A stretch of 64,000 nucleotides of DNA from Verrucomicrobiota bacterium (GTDB taxonomy: Bacteria > Verrucomicrobiota > Verrucomicrobiia > Chthoniobacterales > Terrimicrobiaceae): positions 109,017 through 173,016 of the forward strand of contig JAGWWS010000001.1 of assembly GCA_018970255.1 (NCBI GenBank). Reading direction: 5' to 3'. A program made the translations under genes and the position numbers. Position 1 is the first letter of the stretch. Each line of letters opens with the position of its first letter. Below are positions 54,905 to 63,929 of this stretch, in pieces. The notes below the pieces were generated by a model. The model saw only the letters and a program-made list of their open reading frames with translations, ran no database searches and was not told where the DNA came from.

Positions 54905-56608
54905 CTACCCCCGACCGCCCATCGCGCGCTCAACCAGCATCGCCGCGAGCGGTTCGGTCACCTTGTCCAATTCCGCCAAAAGCTTTTTCAACTCCGCGGC
55001 GTTTTTTGCAGCAAGGCTCTCCCGGACTTTCCCCGACAATTCCAAAACCTGTTCGCGCGTTGCCGCATCCACCGCCCCGCCGAGCGCTTCCAGCGCGGCA
55101 TCCACGGCGGGCAGCATCTCGTCCGCCTTCAACTTCGCCTCGGTGAAAACACGCTCGCCCATGTCATCGAAGGCGTGGTCGAGCGCATCGCCGAGCATTT
55201 TCTCCACTGCCTCGTCGGACAATTCCACCGCGCTGCGGATCTCCAAAACCCGGTCGGTCCCCGTTGCAGTGTCGCGCGCCAAAACCCCGAGGATGCCGTT
55301 CGCATCGATGGAAAATTGCACCCCCACCCGCGCCTGCCCTTTCGGCGCCGGCGGAAAATCCACATCCATCTCGCCAAGTTTCCAATTGTCCCGCGCCATC
55401 TCGCGCTCGCCCTGCAGCACCGTGATCCGCATCGATGCCTGGTTCGAAACCGCATTCGTAAACATTTCGCCCGCCTTGCACGGGATCGTGGTGTTGCGCG
55501 GGATGATCACATTCATCAGCCCGCCGAAGGTTTCGATGCCGAGCGAAAGCGGCGTCACATCGAGCAGCGTCACATTCCCCACGGCACCCGAGAGCACGCC
55601 CGCCTGGATCGTTGCGCCAAGCGCCACCGCCTCGTCGGGATGCTGGCTCGTGTCCGGCTCACGCCCGAAAACCCCCGCCACAAACTTCCTCACCAGCGGC
55701 ATCCTCGTCGCCCCGCCGACCAGCACCACCGCATTTAGGTCCTCCGGCTTCAAACCCGCATCCGCGAGCGACCGCAAACAATGCGCCCGCGTCTTTTCAA
55801 TAATCGGTCCGCAGACCCTCTCCAAATCCGCCCTCGAAAACTCCCGCCCATCCTCCACCACCATTTCCCCATCCCCCAGCGAGCGCTTGATCCGCTCCGC
55901 AGCGCGAGGGGAAACCCCCCACTCCGCCGCCAGCGCCGCATCAAGGTCGTCGCCGCCGAGGCGCGTATCGCCATTCGTTGCCAGCACCTCGAAGATTCCC
56001 CCGCTCAATTCCAGCACCGAGATATCAAAAGTCCCGCCGCCCAAATCATACACCGCGACCTTCGCCTTCCCGCCGAGCCGTTCCAACCCATAAGCCAGCG
56101 CCGCCGCCGTGGGTTCGCTCAAAATCCTCTCCACCGAAAAACCCGCCAACTCCCCCGCCCGCTTGGTCGCCGACCTCTGCGCATCATTGAAATACGCCGG
56201 CACGGTGATCACCGCCCGGTCCACCGGCTTTCCGCAAAACCTCTCCAAATCCCCCTTCAAGCTCCGCAAAATCTCCGCCGAAACCTCCTCGGGCGAAATC
56301 CACCGCCCATCCACCACCACACCCGCTTCGCCTTTAGGTCCGGCACCCAAAACACACCCGCACCGCTCCCCACGCGCCTCGGCAGCCCGGCGCCCCATCA
56401 ACCTCTTCACCGAAACCGCCACACGCCCCGGCTCCGCCGACACCGCCTCGATCGCAGCCCTCCCCACCACCACACCGCCGCCACCCCGATACCAAACCGC
56501 CGAAGGCGTCAGCCTCCCGCCATCCGCATTGGGCACCAGCACGGGAAACCCATCCTCCACCACACCCGCCAGCGAGTGCGTTGTCCCCAGATCGATCCCC
56601 GCAATCAT
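54905..56608 (-). CDS. Hsp70 family chaperone (HscA/DnaK-like)
   Basis: The 567-residue Hsp70 has IAGIDLGTTHSLAGVV at the start, AVITVPAYFNDAQRSATKRAGELAG near 127, LSEPTAAALAYGLE, VAVYDLGGGTFDISVLE near 187, and VVLVGGATRMPLV near 317. The substrate domain starts with VTLLDVTPLSLGIET near 365. It is about 70 residues shorter than DnaK, closer to HscA, and the lid is shortened. No iscU, hscB or ferredoxin gene is adjacent, so a dedicated Fe-S role cannot be assigned. It converges on the DUF151 gene with a 10-bp gap. Confidence 0.9.
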   Translation of the reverse strand: MIAGIDLGTTHSLAGVVEDGFPVLVPNADGGRLTPSAVWYRGGGGVVVGRAAIEAVSAEPGRVAVSVKRLMGRRAAEARGERCGCVLGAGPKGEAGVVVDGRWISPEEVSAEILRSLKGDLERFCGKPVDRAVITVPAYFNDAQRSATKRAGELAGFSVERILSEPTAAALAYGLERLGGKAKVAVYDLGGGTFDISVLELSGGIFEVLATNGDTRLGGDDLDAALAAEWGVSPRAAERIKRSLGDGEMVVEDGREFSRADLERVCGPIIEKTRAHCLRSLADAGLKPEDLNAVVLVGGATRMPLVRKFVAGVFGREPDTSQHPDEAVALGATIQAGVLSGAVGNVTLLDVTPLSLGIETFGGLMNVIIPRNTTIPCKAGEMFTNAVSNQASMRITVLQGEREMARDNWKLGEMDVDFPPAPKGQARVGVQFSIDANGILGVLARDTATGTDRVLEIRSAVELSDEAVEKMLGDALDHAFDDMGERVFTEAKLKADEMLPAVDAALEALGGAVDAATREQVLELSGKVRESLAAKNAAELKKLLAELDKVTEPLAAMLVERAMGGRG

Positions 56609-56651
56609 TCCGCCAAAAAATTCCTCCCCGCCCGCAGACCCGCCTGCAGCC

Positions 56652-56891
56652 TCATCGCGGCGGTGGGGGGGGGCCGGATTCCCGGAAAGTGATCCGCCCC
56701 TTCGTCAAATCATACGGCGAGATTTCCACCGTGACCTTGTCCCCGGGCACGATCCGGATGAAGTGCTTCCGCATTTTCCCGGAGATGTGCGCGAGGATCA
56801 CATGCCCGTTGCCGAGCTTCACCCGGAACAGAGTCCCCGGCAGCACATCCACCACCACCCCGTCCGTTGTGATGCAATCGTCTTTCGCCAT
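56652..56891 (-). CDS. infA: Translation initiation factor IF-1
   Basis: The 79-residue protein starts at ATG 56891 ([19 protein letters not shown]). The S1-like OB fold is complete: [31 protein letters not shown], then [20 protein letters not shown] with the conserved C-terminal strand. It binds the ribosomal A site region during initiation. Its tail ESGPPPPPR adds a short poly-Pro end beyond the usual 72 residues. An upstream in-frame ATG (56987) would add an unrelated leader. Confidence 0.95.
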   Translation of the reverse strand: MAKDDCITTDGVVVDVLPGTLFRVKLGNGHVILAHISGKMRKHFIRIVPGDKVTVEISPYDLTKGRITFRESGPPPPPR

Positions 56892-57009
56892 AGACCGCAT
56901 GTCCATAGTCCACCCGCCCCCGCCACGCAACCCATTCGCCGGAACCGCCACACAATTCCTCTTCCCGTCCCCAGCGATTTTTGACAACTACAGGCATCCC
57001 CGCCAAACC

Positions 57010-59898
57010 ATGACCCGCCGGTTCCACCACATCGCAGCGTCGGCCATCGCCCTTGCCCTTCCGCTTCCCGGCATTTTGGCGCAAACCCCACCCGCTCCGC
57101 CCGCACCAGCCGAGCCGTCCGTCGCAAATCTCACAGCAAACGAGCTCTTCGAACAGGCACGCTCTCTCTTCAACCAAAAAAACTTCGCCGCCGCGCTCGA
57201 AGCCTACGAACGCTTCAAAGCCGACTACGGCTCCTCTCCGGAAGCCAAGGAAGCCATCTACAATTCCCGCTACCCTCTCGCGATTTGCTACGTGCAAACG
57301 CTGAAATTCCAAGAAGCCATTCCTGCCATCGAAGAGGCCCTCGCCGCACAGCCACCGCTCCCGCAGGCACAAATCCAGGACCTCACCTTCTGGCTCGGCG
57401 CCGCACAAATGCAACAAAAGGACTACCCGGCCGCCCGCGCCGCCTTCGAAAAATTCATCGCCCTCTTCCAACCCGGCGCGGAAAAAATGCCACACATCGT
57501 CCGCTCGTTCCCCGCCGTCACGCGGATTCCCGAGGCCCGCTCCCAAATCGGGATGTCCTACATCCTCGAGGAAAACTACCAAGCTGCCGCCGACTATTAC
57601 GCCACCCTCAAGGGCAGCCTCACGCCGGACACCCGCGGCCGCGCCGTTATCTTCCAGCTCTTCGCCCTCGAGAAACTCGGCGACAACGACGGCGCCATGG
57701 AAGTCCTCGCGGAGGAATACCCGAACATGGCGGACATCCCGCAGCTAGTTTCCTTCCAAATGCTCATCCTCCAGCTCGGGAACCGCTGGCTGGAACTCGG
57801 CGAGTTCCGCAAAGCCATCCTCTGCTTCCAGCGCGTCTGGCAATTCGAACGCCTTGTCCGCCATCAAGAAAACCGCCTCGCCGAACTGAAACAAAAACTC
57901 ATCGCCGCCGAACGCTCCGCCGCCGACCCGCTTGCGAGGATCGTCTATGCCCGCCTCGTGAAGGATGTCGAACGCGAACTCGGAAATTTCAAGAAAGCCC
58001 AGGGCTTCGACACTGCCCTCCGCTTCCGCCTCGCCATGGCCTACCTCCAGATGAAGCGCTACCGCGAAGCCGCGCTTGTCATGGACAAGATGCTCGACGA
58101 CCTACCGCCGGACAAACTCTCCGAACAAGCCGCCGTCAACATCGTCCGCTGCTGGTCGGCACTCGAAGACTGGCCGCAAGCCGTTGCCGCCGCGAAAAAG
58201 TTCCAGGAAAAATTCCCCGACTCTCCAAACATTCCTGAAGTCCTGTTCATGGAAGCCGAGGCACTCCTTTCGAGCCTTCGCTACGAAGAAGCCGCCGCCG
58301 CGTTCGAAAACATCGCCGCGAAATACCCGAATTCCAAGCAAGGCCCCGAAGCCCTGTTCATGCGCGGGTTCGCACTCCTCCAGGCCGAGAAAAACGACGA
58401 GGCCATCGCCGCATTCGACAAATTCCTCCAAGCCCAGCCACAGCACCCGCGAGCCGATGCCGCCACCTATTGGCGCGGCATGGGTTTCTCCTACGCGAAG
58501 AAATTCGAGGAAGCCCGCCAGGCCATGGACGAATACCTCGAAAAATTCCCCGACGGGCGCCACCGCGGCCAGGCCGTCTTCCGGAAAGCCTACTGCGCCC
58601 AGCAACTCGAGCGCTACGGCCTCGCCATCGACGAACTCCTCGCATACCTCGAAAAATTCCCCGGCGAGGCAGAAAACAACGAAGCCCGCATCCTCCTCGG
58701 CAACGCCTTCATGAACGAGGGCTACATGGAGGAAGGCATCGCCGAGTTCGCCAAAATCCCGTCCACGGATTCGAAACTCTACGCCGAGGGCGTCTTCCGC
58801 ACCGCCGAAGGCCTCAAGCTCCTCGAGGAATACGATGGCTACCGCGACCTCATGGAAAAATTCCGCACGGAAAACCCCGCGTCCCCGCGCGTCGCCGAAG
58901 CCATCGCGAACCTCGGGTGGTATTGGCGCCAGCAGGAGCAGCCCGAAAAAGCCCGCGAGCTCTACTGGCAAGCCATCGCGGACTACGGAAACGACCCCGC
59001 CATCCGCTCCGCCGACGACCTCTTCCCCGCGCTCGCCCGCCTCTACCGCGGTCCCGAGGATTCCCTGAAATACCTCGCCCTCCTCCGCGACCTCTCCTCC
59101 GAAGCCGAATCCTCGGGCAAGAAAACCCTCCTCACCCGCCTCCTCTGCGCCCAGGCCGCCGCGGTGAAAAAATCCGACCCCGAACTCTCCAGGTCCCTCC
59201 TCATCCAAGCCGCCACCACCGCCGATGTCCGCAAGGACAACCCCGCCATGCTCGCCGAAATCGGCAACGCCCTCATCGCGGCCGGCCGCACGGAGGACGG
59301 CCGCCAGATGCTCCTCGACGCCCTCCGCTGGAACCCACGCGCCATCCAGAAGGACGGAATCCTCTCCGGTCTCGGCGACGCCGAACTCCGCGCCGGGAAC
59401 GAAAAAACCGCCCTCGCTTATTACGAGCGATTCGAACGCGAAAACCTCGGCACGCCTGCCTTCGGCCCCACCATGCTGAACAAGGCGAAGCTCCACTCCA
59501 AACGCGGCGAGAACGACAAAGCCCTTCACACGCTCAACGAAGTCCTCAAGGCCGACAATGTCCGCACGGACCTCAAGGCCGAAGCCCTCTACACCACCGG
59601 CGAGATTCACATGCAGCGGGGCGAACCGAAAAAAGCCATCCCCTACTTCATCCAGGTCTTCAACATGTATGGCCGTTGGAAACCCTGGGTCGCGAAATCC
59701 TACCTCCGCAGCGGCGAAGCCTTCGAAAAAATCTCGGACACAGACAGCGCCCGCCGCACCTACGCGGAACTCCTCACCAAGGAAGACTTCGCCGAATTCC
59801 CCGAAACCGCCGCCGCCAAGGAGCGCCTCCAAGCCCTCGGCGGCCCCCTCCCCGCCCAACCCGCCCCGGTCGCGGAACCCGCCCCCGCCCAAGGATGA
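57010..59898 (+). CDS. Large periplasmic TPR protein
   Basis: The 962-residue protein has a signal peptide (RRFHHIAASAIALALPLPGILA) and then almost entirely tandem TPR-like helices: ELFEQARSLFNQKNFAAALEAYERF near residue 44 and further copies every ~34-40 residues up to the C-terminus, which ends in Pro and Ala. Such repeats bind protein partners. It is the first gene of the Exb cluster and overlaps the next gene by ATGA. A scaffold role for the inner-membrane ExbB/ExbD complex is a reasonable inference, similar to TPR proteins seen beside biopolymer-transport genes in this phylum. Confidence 0.82.
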   Translation: MTRRFHHIAASAIALALPLPGILAQTPPAPPAPAEPSVANLTANELFEQARSLFNQKNFAAALEAYERFKADYGSSPEAKEAIYNSRYPLAICYVQTLKFQEAIPAIEEALAAQPPLPQAQIQDLTFWLGAAQMQQKDYPAARAAFEKFIALFQPGAEKMPHIVRSFPAVTRIPEARSQIGMSYILEENYQAAADYYATLKGSLTPDTRGRAVIFQLFALEKLGDNDGAMEVLAEEYPNMADIPQLVSFQMLILQLGNRWLELGEFRKAILCFQRVWQFERLVRHQENRLAELKQKLIAAERSAADPLARIVYARLVKDVERELGNFKKAQGFDTALRFRLAMAYLQMKRYREAALVMDKMLDDLPPDKLSEQAAVNIVRCWSALEDWPQAVAAAKKFQEKFPDSPNIPEVLFMEAEALLSSLRYEEAAAAFENIAAKYPNSKQGPEALFMRGFALLQAEKNDEAIAAFDKFLQAQPQHPRADAATYWRGMGFSYAKKFEEARQAMDEYLEKFPDGRHRGQAVFRKAYCAQQLERYGLAIDELLAYLEKFPGEAENNEARILLGNAFMNEGYMEEGIAEFAKIPSTDSKLYAEGVFRTAEGLKLLEEYDGYRDLMEKFRTENPASPRVAEAIANLGWYWRQQEQPEKARELYWQAIADYGNDPAIRSADDLFPALARLYRGPEDSLKYLALLRDLSSEAESSGKKTLLTRLLCAQAAAVKKSDPELSRSLLIQAATTADVRKDNPAMLAEIGNALIAAGRTEDGRQMLLDALRWNPRAIQKDGILSGLGDAELRAGNEKTALAYYERFERENLGTPAFGPTMLNKAKLHSKRGENDKALHTLNEVLKADNVRTDLKAEALYTTGEIHMQRGEPKKAIPYFIQVFNMYGRWKPWVAKSYLRSGEAFEKISDTDSARRTYAELLTKEDFAEFPETAAAKERLQALGGPLPAQPAPVAEPAPAQG

Positions 59899-61064
59899 AC
59901 CCGCACTTCTCCCAACTGGAGGGACGGCCTCCGTGCCGTCCCAAATCCGCGGCACAGCCGCCCCCATCAAAAAACCCGCTACCACAATTCCTCCTCGCCC
60001 TCCTCCTGGCATCCACGCCCTGCGCCAGCGCCCAAGACACCCTCAACCTCAAAAGCGGCGACCGCCGCACCGGCACCATCCTCTCCGCCGACGACACAAA
60101 CATCAGGCTACAAATCAAACTCGGCGAGCCCCCCACCCCCGGCGCCACCGCCCCCACCGCCTCCACAAACATCCCCCGCGCCGATGTCGAATCCATCGAC
60201 TTCGCGCCCGACCCCACCCGCGACGAAAAACTCCTCACCGCCACCCCGGCCAACATCGTCGAAATCGAAGTCCACTGGAACAAACACCGCCCATGGCTCG
60301 CCTTCCCCCGCTCCCCCGCCGGCAAAATCGGCAACCGCCTCGGCCTGCTCCTGCTCGACGCCAAGGACTCCGCAAAAACCGAACGCGCGCTCGAACTCTT
60401 CACCGAAATCGAAGCGAACTCCTGGGACACCGCCGACAAAACCGCCGCCCGCCAGGGCCGCCTCCGCGCCATGCTCGCCTCCGGCCGCGCCGCAGAAGCC
60501 GTCGAGGAGGCAAACAAACTCGCCGCCGAAACCGAGGACCCCGATATCCTCATCGATGCGAACTTCATCATGGCCCAGGACGCCGACAACAAATTCCGCG
60601 CCTTCCTCGCCGAGAACCCCCGCTGGGACATCGACCCCTTCGTCATCGACGAACGCCACACCCTGAACAAACGCGTCCTCGAGCTCTACCTCTACCCCTC
60701 CCTCTTCCACGGCTCGGACTCCGCGAAAGCCGCCCGCGGGCTCTGGGGCGCCATCGGCATCTACCAGCTCTCCGCGAAAAACGCCCGCGAGGCCGGCAAC
60801 GCGGAAATGGAAAAATCCCAGCTCGACCTTGCCATCGAAACATCCCGCGACATCGCCGCACTCTACCCGTCCACGCCCGAGGCCAAGCTCGCCTCCGAAT
60901 TCCTCGCCAGCCTCACCCCCGAACAACTTGCGGTGGACTTCGAAGCCGAAGCCCGCAAGGAATTGCAGGAAAACGCCGCCGCTTCCCCGCCCGAAACCGC
61001 CCCCGCCCCCGAAGAATCCAAAACGGAAACCAAACCCGCCAAAAAACCATGGAAAAAAAACTGA
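59895..61064 (+). CDS. Exported protein of unknown function, N-terminus carrying a family A repeat
   Basis: The 389-residue product begins at ATG 59895. Residues 8-22 ([15 protein letters not shown]) are encoded by the palindromic repeat at 59916-59962, just ahead of a hydrophobic signal-type segment (LPQFLLALLLASTPCASA). A beta-rich part follows (TLNLKSGDRRTGTILSADDT, then RLQIKLG), resembling a small Sm/SH3-like barrel. The remainder is helical and possibly TPR-like, and the C-terminus is Pro/Lys-rich. It overlaps both neighbours, the ExbB start lying 16 bp before its stop. It probably belongs to the same envelope complex. Confidence 0.72.
   Translation: MNPHFSQLEGRPPCRPKSAAQPPPSKNPLPQFLLALLLASTPCASAQDTLNLKSGDRRTGTILSADDTNIRLQIKLGEPPTPGATAPTASTNIPRADVESIDFAPDPTRDEKLLTATPANIVEIEVHWNKHRPWLAFPRSPAGKIGNRLGLLLLDAKDSAKTERALELFTEIEANSWDTADKTAARQGRLRAMLASGRAAEAVEEANKLAAETEDPDILIDANFIMAQDADNKFRAFLAENPRWDIDPFVIDERHTLNKRVLELYLYPSLFHGSDSAKAARGLWGAIGIYQLSAKNAREAGNAEMEKSQLDLAIETSRDIAALYPSTPEAKLASEFLASLTPEQLAVDFEAEARKELQENAAASPPETAPAPEESKTETKPAKKPWKKN
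59916..59962. repeat. 47-bp palindromic repeat, family A copy 2, inside a reading frame
   Basis: Core stem GGACGGC-CTCCGT-GCCGTCC with the same CGCGGCACAGCCGCC tail as the 8187-8233 copy. It lies in frame within the first 25 codons of the 59895-61064 gene, so it has become coding. Copy 1 differs at about five positions, with stem changes compensated. Confidence 0.75.
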
Positions 61065-61861
61065 CACGCCTCGCCAAGCCGCTCGCCATCTGCGCCGCGG
61101 CCATCGCCCTCCTCGCCACACTGCCCGCAGCCGCCCAGGATGCGCCCGCAGGCGCCGCACCGGCAGCCGCCCAGGGCGCCAAGCCGCCGAAGGACAAAAC
61201 CCTCCTCGACACCTTCTACGCCGGCGGCGCCCTCATGTGGCCCCTCCTCCTCTGCTCCATCGGCACCGCCGCGGTGGGCGTCTACTGCTTCCTGCAGATC
61301 AGCGCCAAAAAAATGATGCCCCCGTCCCAGGTGGAAGCCATCGGCCAATACATGCAGGCCCGCGACGCCTCCTCCGCCTACTCCCTCTGCCACAACCAAC
61401 CGAATGTCTTTGCGAACACCATCGCCGCCGCACTGCTCAAGGTGAACTTCGAGCGCGACCTCGCGAACAAAGCCTCCATGGAACAGGCCGCCGGCGAAAC
61501 CCTCGCCAACGAGGAAACCAAGCTCAACCTCTGGGTGAACTACCTCAATGTCTTCGCCACCATCGGCCCCATGCTCGGCCTCCTCGGCACCGTCACCGGC
61601 ATGATCGCCTCCTTCGACATGCTCGCCGCCGGCAAATCCGAGCCCGCCGACCTCGCGGGCGGCATCGGCGAGGCCATGATCACCACCGCCGGCGGCCTCT
61701 TCGTCGGCATCCCCGCAATGTTCCTCTACTTCTACTTCAGGAACCTCCTCCAAATTAACATCGCGAACATCCAAAAGCGCGCGACCTTCATGCTCGACCT
61801 CCTCTCCGGCGAAATCAAAATCGAAGGCTCCACCGCCGAATTCGAGCAACCCGCCGAATAA
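61049..61861 (+). CDS. MotA/TolQ/ExbB proton channel family protein
   Basis: The 270-residue protein has an N-terminal hydrophobic segment (ICAAAIALLATLPAAA) that acts as a signal or extra helix, then three ExbB-type helices: MWPLLLCSIGTAAVGVYCFL near 64, YLNVFATIGPMLGLLGTVTGMIASF near 167 and GEAMITTAGGLFVGIPAMFLYFYF near 208. The GLLGTVTGMI and TAGG patterns are diagnostic. With ExbD it forms a proton-driven motor at the inner membrane. It starts within the end of the previous gene (16-bp overlap). Confidence 0.92.
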   Translation: MEKKLTRLAKPLAICAAAIALLATLPAAAQDAPAGAAPAAAQGAKPPKDKTLLDTFYAGGALMWPLLLCSIGTAAVGVYCFLQISAKKMMPPSQVEAIGQYMQARDASSAYSLCHNQPNVFANTIAAALLKVNFERDLANKASMEQAAGETLANEETKLNLWVNYLNVFATIGPMLGLLGTVTGMIASFDMLAAGKSEPADLAGGIGEAMITTAGGLFVGIPAMFLYFYFRNLLQINIANIQKRATFMLDLLSGEIKIEGSTAEFEQPAE

Positions 61862-61909
61862 AATCCCCTCCGTGTCCTCCGTGCCCTCCGTGGTGGAAAA
61901 TTCCGACCC

Positions 61910-62320
61910 ATGAAAATCGCGAAACGCCAGGAAGACGAAATCGGGTTCCAACTCGCCCCGATGATCGACATGACCTTCCTCCTCCTCATTTTCTTCATGG
62001 TCACCACCAAGATCTCGAAGGACCAGGTGAAGGTGGACATCAAGCTCCCCACCGCCCAGAACGCCACCATCCCGGACGACCTCTCGAACCGCGACATCAT
62101 CTCCATCGACGGCACCGGCCAGTATTACATCGGCCAGGAGCCCGCGACCAAAAAGGAACTCACCGCCCACTTGAAAGAGCGCTTCAAAGTCACCCCGCCA
62201 CTCCGCATCTACGTCCGTGCCGACAAAAACACCCCCGGCAAGCAAATCAAGGAACTCATGCGCATCGCTGCCGAAGCCGGCGCCGTCAACGTCATCTTCG
62301 GCACCTACCAAGACGAATGA
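61910..62320 (+). CDS. ExbD/TolR family biopolymer transport protein (first copy)
   Basis: The 136-residue protein has one membrane helix (IGFQLAPMIDMTFLLLIFFMV, residues ~11-31) with the essential Asp in PMIDM, and a periplasmic domain of ~100 residues (VDIKLPTAQNATIP, then RIYVRADKNTPGKQIKELM). The Asp carries protons through the ExbB channel. It follows exbB by 48 bp. A palindromic repeat separates it from the second exbD. Confidence 0.9.
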   Translation: MKIAKRQEDEIGFQLAPMIDMTFLLLIFFMVTTKISKDQVKVDIKLPTAQNATIPDDLSNRDIISIDGTGQYYIGQEPATKKELTAHLKERFKVTPPLRIYVRADKNTPGKQIKELMRIAAEAGAVNVIFGTYQDE

Positions 62321-62340
62321 ACTTCCGCACCCGCCACGCC

Positions 62341-62400
62341 GTAGCGCGGGCGTCCCGCCTGCGATCGACCGCCTTATGGCAGGCGGGACGCCTGCCCTAC
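62341..62400. repeat. Family B palindromic repeat, complete 60-bp copy
   Basis: GTAG..GGCGTCCCGCCTGC and GCAGGCGGGACGCC..CTAC form a long near-perfect hairpin around a 16-base loop. It lies between the two exbD genes, where it could set their expression ratio by partial termination or mRNA stability. Related but less complete copies occur at 16413-16473 and 17347-17370. Confidence 0.8.
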
Positions 62401-62416
62401 ATTTCTTAATACTTCC

Positions 62417-62863
62417 ATGCGCCTCCGCCGCAAAGATACCCAAGCCGTCGAGATGCAGATGGGCCCCATGATCGACATGGTGTTCCTGCTCCTCGTCTTC
62501 TTTATGGTCTCGGCGAAGCCCATCAAACAGGAGAGCGATGTAAATATCGGCCTCCCCGGAACCGTTGCCCAAGAAGAGGTCCTCGATATCCCAGACGAGC
62601 AACGCATCAAGATCGACGCCTCGGGCCAAGTCATACTAAACGACCAGCCGATCGACTCTCCCCAAAGCCCCGACCTCCCGAACCTCACCGCCACCCTCAA
62701 ACGATTCAAGGAATCCGCCGACGCGAACAAATCCGAGGCCCTCGTCACCATCGACGCCGACGATCAGGCAAACCACCAGCGAATCGTCACCGTGCTCAAC
62801 GCGTGCGCCGTTGCCAAAATCACCGGCGTCACCTTCGCCGACTCAGCCGCTGAGGAGGAATAA
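62417..62863 (+). CDS. ExbD/TolR family biopolymer transport protein (second copy)
   Basis: The 148-residue protein has the same plan as its neighbour: MQMGPMIDMVFLLLVFFMVSA near residue 13, with the membrane Asp, then a periplasmic domain (PIKQESDVNIGLPGTVAQEE, later ALVTIDADDQANHQRIVTVL). The two ExbD proteins differ enough to be specialised partners in one complex. It lies 2 bp before the von Willebrand gene, implying coupled expression. Confidence 0.9.
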   Translation: MRLRRKDTQAVEMQMGPMIDMVFLLLVFFMVSAKPIKQESDVNIGLPGTVAQEEVLDIPDEQRIKIDASGQVILNDQPIDSPQSPDLPNLTATLKRFKESADANKSEALVTIDADDQANHQRIVTVLNACAVAKITGVTFADSAAEEE

Positions 62864-62865
62864 CC

Positions 62866-63879
62866 ATGGCATCCGTCGAAACACTCCTTTCCGAAAGCGA
62901 CATTCAAAAAAAGCGCCGCCGGAACATGATCATCTCGATCATCCTCGGCGTCGTCATCCTCCATGTCGGTGCAGGTGTCATCGCCGGCATTTTCGTCGTG
63001 GCAAAATACATCTTCCCGCCCCCAGCGAATTTCGTCGTAAAAAAAGATGTCCGCCTCCCCGCGAAGAAGCGCGAGCACAAGATGAACATGGCCGCCCTCG
63101 ACGCCGCTGCGCCGAAGCCCACGATCTCCGACCGCATGCAAAGCACGCGCCCCACCGCATTCTCGCTCCCAGCACTTCCCGAGATTCCACTCGACCAAGC
63201 GCTCCCGCTCGACCCCTCCCAACTCATCGCGGAAAACGTCAGCTCGCTCGCAACTGCCGACGGCATCGGAACCGGCGGCGTTGGCTCAGCTGGAGCCGCG
63301 GGATTCGGCGACAAAGGTGTTAGCTTCCTGGGAATCCAGTCTGCAGGCTCACGAATTTTAATCATGTTTGATGTATCTAAAACTGTAAAAAACAAAGCCC
63401 AAGAAGCTGGGATTCCATTTACAAAAATCAAGGATGAGACAATGACTCTTATAGATAAACTTCCAATCACTTCTAGATTTGGAATTATATCATTTGGACA
63501 ACTTTATAAATCTTTTTCCAGCGATTTACTTCCTAAAACAAAATCTAATAGCGATGCCGTAAAGTCGTGGATGGAAGCTGAATGGGAATCTACAAAAAAC
63601 ACTACAAAAAATATGCGTGGAATTGTTGGTGTGTTAGATTACGCCGCTACGCTCAAACCCGACCTGATTTACCTAATTTCCGACGGAAGTTTTCAGTGGA
63701 AGCCAGAAGGAAAAATCGGGGATGTTCCCTGGGATGAATTCCAAAAAGCCGTTGCAAGACTTAAGGATATGGAATGCAGGGTGAATTTTATTTCTTTCGA
63801 ACCCTCTGAAGAAGCTGTTAAGGAGCTGAGACGTGCTGCATCACGCACAGGAGGCAAGTCTTTGGAGTTAAAAAAATAA
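62866..63879 (+). CDS. Membrane protein with von Willebrand A-like domain
   Basis: The 337-residue protein has a cytosolic N-terminus, one membrane helix near residues 23-46 (IISIILGVVILHVGAGVIAG), a Pro/Lys-rich stalk, a Gly-rich linker (GIGTGGVGSAGAAGFGDKG), and a C-terminal vWA-like domain from ~residue 160. ILIMFDVSKTV holds a MIDAS-like DxSxT, SRFGIISFGQLYK and LDYAATLKPDLIYLISDGSF continue the fold. The part from 63340 onward is strikingly AT-rich compared with the first half. As the last gene of the Exb set it may be the periplasmic or surface effector of the complex. Confidence 0.82.
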   Translation: MASVETLLSESDIQKKRRRNMIISIILGVVILHVGAGVIAGIFVVAKYIFPPPANFVVKKDVRLPAKKREHKMNMAALDAAAPKPTISDRMQSTRPTAFSLPALPEIPLDQALPLDPSQLIAENVSSLATADGIGTGGVGSAGAAGFGDKGVSFLGIQSAGSRILIMFDVSKTVKNKAQEAGIPFTKIKDETMTLIDKLPITSRFGIISFGQLYKSFSSDLLPKTKSNSDAVKSWMEAEWESTKNTTKNMRGIVGVLDYAATLKPDLIYLISDGSFQWKPEGKIGDVPWDEFQKAVARLKDMECRVNFISFEPSEEAVKELRRAASRTGGKSLELKK

Positions 63880-63929
63880 CTTGTCCCTGATTGCCCCCCG
63901 CCGCCCTTTCTGCTGAACATCCCTGCCGC

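Noticed and set aside
54905..56608. Assignment as hscA of an iron-sulfur operon
   Set aside because: The length is HscA-like, but no iscU, hscB or fdx gene is adjacent, so only the Hsp70 family is claimed.
16413..62400. Repeats considered as a CRISPR array
   Set aside because: Copies are few, scattered over kilobases, palindromic and without regularly spaced spacers or cas genes.
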